Assembly: GCA_020064725.1 (NCBI GenBank)
Contig: JAGTWJ010000003.1
Span: 1,178,001 to 1,242,000, forward strand
Direction: 5' to 3'
From: Drechslerella dactyloides
Taxonomy: Eukaryota > Ascomycota > Orbiliomycetes > Orbiliales > Orbiliaceae
DNA: 64,000 nucleotides
In this document: positions 59,896 through 64,000 of the stretch, piece after piece
Position numbering within the stretch: position 1 is the first letter of the stretch
Layout of the letters: every line of letters begins with the position of its first letter
Program-made: the position numbers and the translations under genes
The notes under the pieces: model-generated
The model's database searches: none
Seen by the model: only the letters and a program-made list of their open reading frames with translations
What the model was told of the DNA's origin: nothing

Positions 59896-61319
59896 CTACC
59901 GATAGGCTAGTCGCGGCGACAGGCTCACAGGAGCATGTAGAGGTAGGAGGGCTATCATACAATGGTATTAGTGTACTGAAGCTCTTCCGGGTCGCAGATA
60001 TAAGAAATTGAACTTACAACGAGGGGAACCATGTGGCATATGGGACTGCCATTCATGAGGTGCCATTCCTGAGCTAGGACTGGTATGGAGAGGGCTGAGC
60101 GATCGGGGCTGGGAGGAAATGCTCAGCACCGGTGGTAAACCTCTTTGCTTTGGCCGGGTGTCCGAAATATGTAGTGCGGCTGTACCGGCCACTAAGTTTG
60201 CGGAAATTGTCGGTGTCGACACGGGGGTGGGTAGCGACGTTACGGCCTGGTAGTTCTGACCATCATGCCATGCTAGAATTGCTGACTTGTCGCGATCTGC
60301 TCCCGGGCTCCCGCCTTGAGATAATCTTAATGATGAGTTTGGCCCGGTGCGGGATTGGGAGACTGACTCCAAAATGTCTTCATGGGCTGTACTACCGGTC
60401 AGTTGTAGAGACTGCGCACCAGATTTATTCAACGACCTTCTGCTTGCTAACGCTGCAGCTGTTGCTGCAGCTGCTTCACTGATCGTCCCGGTGTGATGGT
60501 TCTGGTGGCGGGTTAAAGTGGTCCGTCTATAGGGATGGACATTAGCATCAATCACGAGAAGCGTTCATCTACTAGGCTCACCTTGTAAATGTCTTCTGAC
60601 AATCAGCGTAGGGACATTTGTATGGGCGCTTGCCAGAATGAATGCGACGATGTCTCGCGAGAGAACTTGAATCGCTAAAAGGCTATTACCAAGAAGTGTT
60701 AGCAAATACCTTTTTGAGGATTGGAATGTGTCAAATCATGTTACCTTTCCACAGGCCTCACACATGTGAGGTTTCTCTCCGGTATGCACCCTTGCATGCA
60801 CAGTCAAAGCTGATCGTTGGATAAATTGTTTACCGCAACCTTCGAACTCACAGACATGTGGTCTGATACCGCTGTGAATACGCTCTTGGAGAATGTCAAT
60901 ACTTTATCCGTGAAATATATCGAGTCTACACCAAACTTACCATGACGCGATAGGTCACTCCGTCTAGCAAAACCTTTCTGGCATGTCTTGCAGTGATACG
61001 GTTTCGAGTCGTCGCCTGCGCTAAGAGATGGGTCTGCACCTGATATTGCCGTTGGACTGTAGGAACCCGAAGGGGGTGGTACACTAGGTTGTTGCGACTC
61101 ATATGCGAACCTAGGAGGAGGGGGTGCATGAGGGTATGTTGGATACGAAGAGCTCGTGTGTGTGAACGTGGTCGGTCGGACGTTCTTCCGCCTATCGGAT
61201 TGCGGCTGATTGCTGCTCTCTTCGACTGTTGACCATGCAGTTTGGGTCGAGGAAGATGCTGTAACACCACTTGCAGAGATACCGGCCCCACTCTCGTTGA
61301 GAATATTGATAATGTCCAT
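59896..61319 (-). CDS. Four-finger C2H2 zinc finger transcription factor
   Basis: Five exons: 61319-60941, 60884-60745, 60682-60582, 60526-60018 and 59951-59896, with introns of 56, 62, 55 and 66 nt. The product has 394 residues. A Ser/Pro/Tyr-rich N-terminus (1-105) leads to four tandem C2H2 fingers at about 108-218. Their cores are YHCKTCQKGFARRSDLSRHE, HVCEFEGCGKQFIQRSALTV, HMCEACGKPFSDSSSLARHR and YKCPYADCQKTFTRRTTLTR. Three of the introns fall inside the finger region, each keeping the zinc ligands in frame. A Ser/Pro-rich tail follows. The last intron is optional: GTAAGT...CTAAT...GATAG splices to a 19-residue end, while reading through stops at 59968 and gives a 391-residue form. It should be a nuclear DNA-binding regulator. 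Targets are unknown and I do not assign a named orthologue. Confidence 0.85.
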
Positions 61320-64000
61320 TGTAGGAGCTGAATGTTGGCTTTCGAACGAAAGAGTCTACGTGGATACCGATCAAGCAGGTAGGGTCGAGCTTTATCAATG
61401 CGAAATTGTTTGCAAGGGATAAAATCCTGTCTGCTGGTCCGGGGTAAAGACAGTGGAAGAGGTGCGGCGAGAGTCGAAAATCTTCGAGGTTAGGAAAATG
61501 ATATGTCAGGGCGTCGGGGTGCTAGTCTCGACTTTTATATCAGTTTGGAGCACTTGAACCACGGCTCCGGAACTTGGACTCGAGGATAGGTAACGCAAAA
61601 TCTCCGCACGGCTCGCCTGCAGGCGAGGGAGCGCGAGATCCCAAAGAAATTAGACTCTGGCGGTAATGGTGGCCGACTGAGACCCGACTTTCGAAGCTTT
61701 CCCAATTGCAGGCCCACAACAAGCACAAGACTGGGCGGCGCCCGGGCGGCTGCACCCTGCGGGAAACAAAGGTCACACTGTTGCCTCAAGCCCGCGAATT
61801 CCGGCGATGAGCATCCATCGGCATGAACTTTATGGACTTTAAACTACCGAGATTGATAAATTCAGCTGAATCTTCTTTTTCTTCGGGACCATACGTCTCG
61901 CACGACGGCTGTCGACGGTTGTGCCGCGTGTTGCACGTTGTCGAAAGTTAGGAACGCTCAAAGCAAACACAAATCGGGAAATATGTTCACAAGCGCAGGA
62001 GATTGACTGTTCTTTCAAAGTTTGAGCTTCAGTTCCACTACAGCTACAGCGGAAAACGCCCAGCGTGGCTTGCATCAGCCAAAGACAGACAATCGGGCAA
62101 AAGCTTTGTCAACAGCACAAAATGCTCCGTGTGAAAATTAATAGAATTTCGCAGATGCATCTCGGGGCTCGGGGCTAAGTATCGATGCGGCAGAGGCAGC
62201 TCATACGAATGAGACGATAATGCCAAAAGCTTCTGAGTCGGACAATTGACGGACAATATGCACCTTTCCGCTGTCAAATGAAGCGGACATCTCGGAAACT
62301 GCCAAGGAGGCAGCTGTGGACAGGACCTCAAAGGCAAACCCGCCATAAAGCACTGGCTTTCGAAGCACCGTCCACGGTGATATGCCAGCAGTCTCGGGAT
62401 GCAGAAGCATTGCTGGATAGTAATTGCAGAACGGGATGTTGCATGACATGATATATTTCGGCCGGCAGGCCACCGCCGCAAACAAAGGCAAATAAAGGAT
62501 ATTGCGTTTTGATGTACTGACCTTCAAGCCGTCTTCATTAACTGATAGAGCTTTTAGTCTCGAGTAGAGCCAGAAACTATCTCGAGCCGATTCACGCAAA
62601 GCCGGAGTAAAGATCTGAGCACCAGCAACCTCTATAGTCCCTCGAACTCGATGTGATCGTCCCTACCCATATATCAGGGCGATCTGGAACATTCGAACCG
62701 GTTCCCAGTTTCTTTGGTGGCGTGATGTCCCGGAATGCTACTTCCAAATACACCGATATAGCGCAGCTGTCCACAACCCTTGAACTCCTTTGAAAATTTG
62801 ATAGTCGAATTTGAGCTGAGTGACGAAATGGTTTAATGGCTATGACAATTGCATCAGTAGCAGGAACAAGCGGAGTACTAGCAACGATGCGAAATCAACG
62901 GGCACGGGCGCAATGTTTTCAGTCGATGAAACCAGCGCTAGTGGTGCATCAATGGGGAGAAAGTCGACGTACCCAAACTGAGTTAGACCCTCTGTTCGTT
63001 ACACCTTACTGAAAAATGGTAGATGTCGGAGTTTGCCCACATTCGTGATTATTTTGCAATTTCTGTAGATTTCTGCTGGAAACACACCTGCCAGTGTATT
63101 TTACGATCCCGATGTCAAATAGCCAGGCGGAGTTTTGGGTAAGTTTCAAAATAGGGGACTAAAGTCGTTTCAGCAGAACAATAGAATCTGCAGATCTGGT
63201 CTATAGTCTTATCGTCCTGAAAGCATATAGCTATTTGAGTTGTTAGCGATATAAATAGTAAAAAAGTCCACGCCAGCTGGGAGGCAAAAATAATCAAAAA
63301 AGAAAATTTTATATCTATAAGGAAAAGTGACTTGTGATCCCTTGCTGGCTCGTAGACATAAAGCAAACGATAGAGATGAGAGATCCTTGTGCATGTATAC
63401 GTAGCGTGTAGCTTGACAACCTCCAATCAATCTTTGCCAGCTAGCGCTAGCTACGAAGAACACCATCGGATCTCACCCAACCCATATTTGCCAGCTATAA
63501 GGCTTAATGAAAGAGCTGTCCATCCAATAAGAGCCTTCAAGATGTCACAAAGCGAAACGTATGTGTATGCTCGCAAATAGGAGGATCAGGTATAGAATCA
63601 TACTCGCTGGCGAATGTCTGAGGAAATATCTTCTTACCGCGGGAAAGCGTGTGTACCGAGATAAGCCGCCCTTGATGTTGTGATGAGGACGGAAAACCGG
63701 ATATCAGGAATGACTGGTAGATATTTGATTCAAGTTGTCCTGCAGTCAGAGGGTGGGTCTCGGTCACAAGATATTCCTCCTTCGCCTCGCTCAGGTTCTA
63801 TGTTAGATATATCGATGCAAACCTGCAACTCTCTAAGACACTCCGAGAATTAATGAAGCATAGATTCAATCTGATGTAGTCGAGATGGTTCGTAGTAGTT
63901 GTAGCCCCCCCTCGGTTTGTGGCTTCAGGTATGGTCTGAAGTTTTAAAGCTCGACTGGTAATTTGGATTCCAAGCGTTGAGAAGAGCGCAATGACGAAGA
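61320..64000. other. Right-edge stretch, no confident gene
   Basis: The upstream region of the zinc finger gene comes first. From about 62200 to 63000 (minus) several open pieces read one after another with possible splice sites, listed in the findings as a possible eroded or unrecognised gene. 63537-63767 (minus) is another unrecognised open stretch near the edge, which may belong to a gene continuing past the window. No domain is visible in any of them. Confidence 0.4.

Noticed and set aside
1..64000. CRISPR arrays, rRNA, integrated virus or retrotransposon polyprotein
   Set aside because: Looked for spaced direct repeats, conserved rRNA words and reverse transcriptase, integrase or capsid-like motifs in the translations; none were seen.

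Overview
The window reads as nuclear DNA of a filamentous ascomycete (Pezizomycotina). The genes are split by short GT-AG introns, mostly 48-143 nt and three of 300 nt or slightly more, often with CTNAC/CTNAT branch sites. Both strands are used and there are no operons. The proteins are typical of mould fungi: a PACT-domain spindle pole body protein, a fused Nup98-Nup96 precursor, centrin, a GH17 wall glucanase and a DUF7707 GPI protein. I could not settle the genus. No rRNA, convincing tRNA, CRISPR array or virus was seen.

Layout. 1-7.8 kb is sparse and holds one GPI-type cysteine-rich protein (2336-3135, minus). 7.8-14.1 kb has a PcpA/Pcp1-type spindle pole body scaffold followed by a GH17 beta-glucan enzyme, both minus. 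14.1-18.8 kb is empty. 18.8-20.5 kb encodes a secreted Thr/Val- and Cys-rich repeat protein. 23.7-25.4 kb has a PP28/PDAP1 homologue and a 49-residue secreted peptide that is easy to miss. 26.9-28.8 kb encodes a WD40-like protein. Just upstream of it lies a 235-bp inverted-repeat element with a 5-bp target duplication, a likely MITE (28928-29162). 29.9-38.4 kb looks like accessory metabolism: a delta-12-type fatty acid desaturase, a berberine-bridge-type FAD oxidase lacking the usual flavin-linking His, a short HMG-CoA reductase without membrane anchors, and an unrecognised secreted protein. 40.5-52.8 kb is a dense housekeeping block: glycerol-3-phosphate acyltransferase, the Nup98-Nup96 precursor and centrin. 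52.8-59.9 kb is a gene desert. 59.9-61.3 kb encodes a four-finger C2H2 regulator. The last 2.7 kb has only unrecognised, possibly eroded, open stretches.

How the genes relate. The core genes serve the nuclear envelope and division apparatus (PcpA, centrin, Nup98-Nup96, perhaps a Nup37-like protein), the cell wall (GH17, DUF7707, repeat protein) and lipid synthesis (desaturase, acyltransferase). The 30-38 kb set is the best candidate for a small specialised-metabolism or resistance locus, but no terpene cyclase, PKS or NRPS is visible beside it.

All exon joins were inferred by eye from splice signals and reading-frame continuity. No alignment or database search was run.
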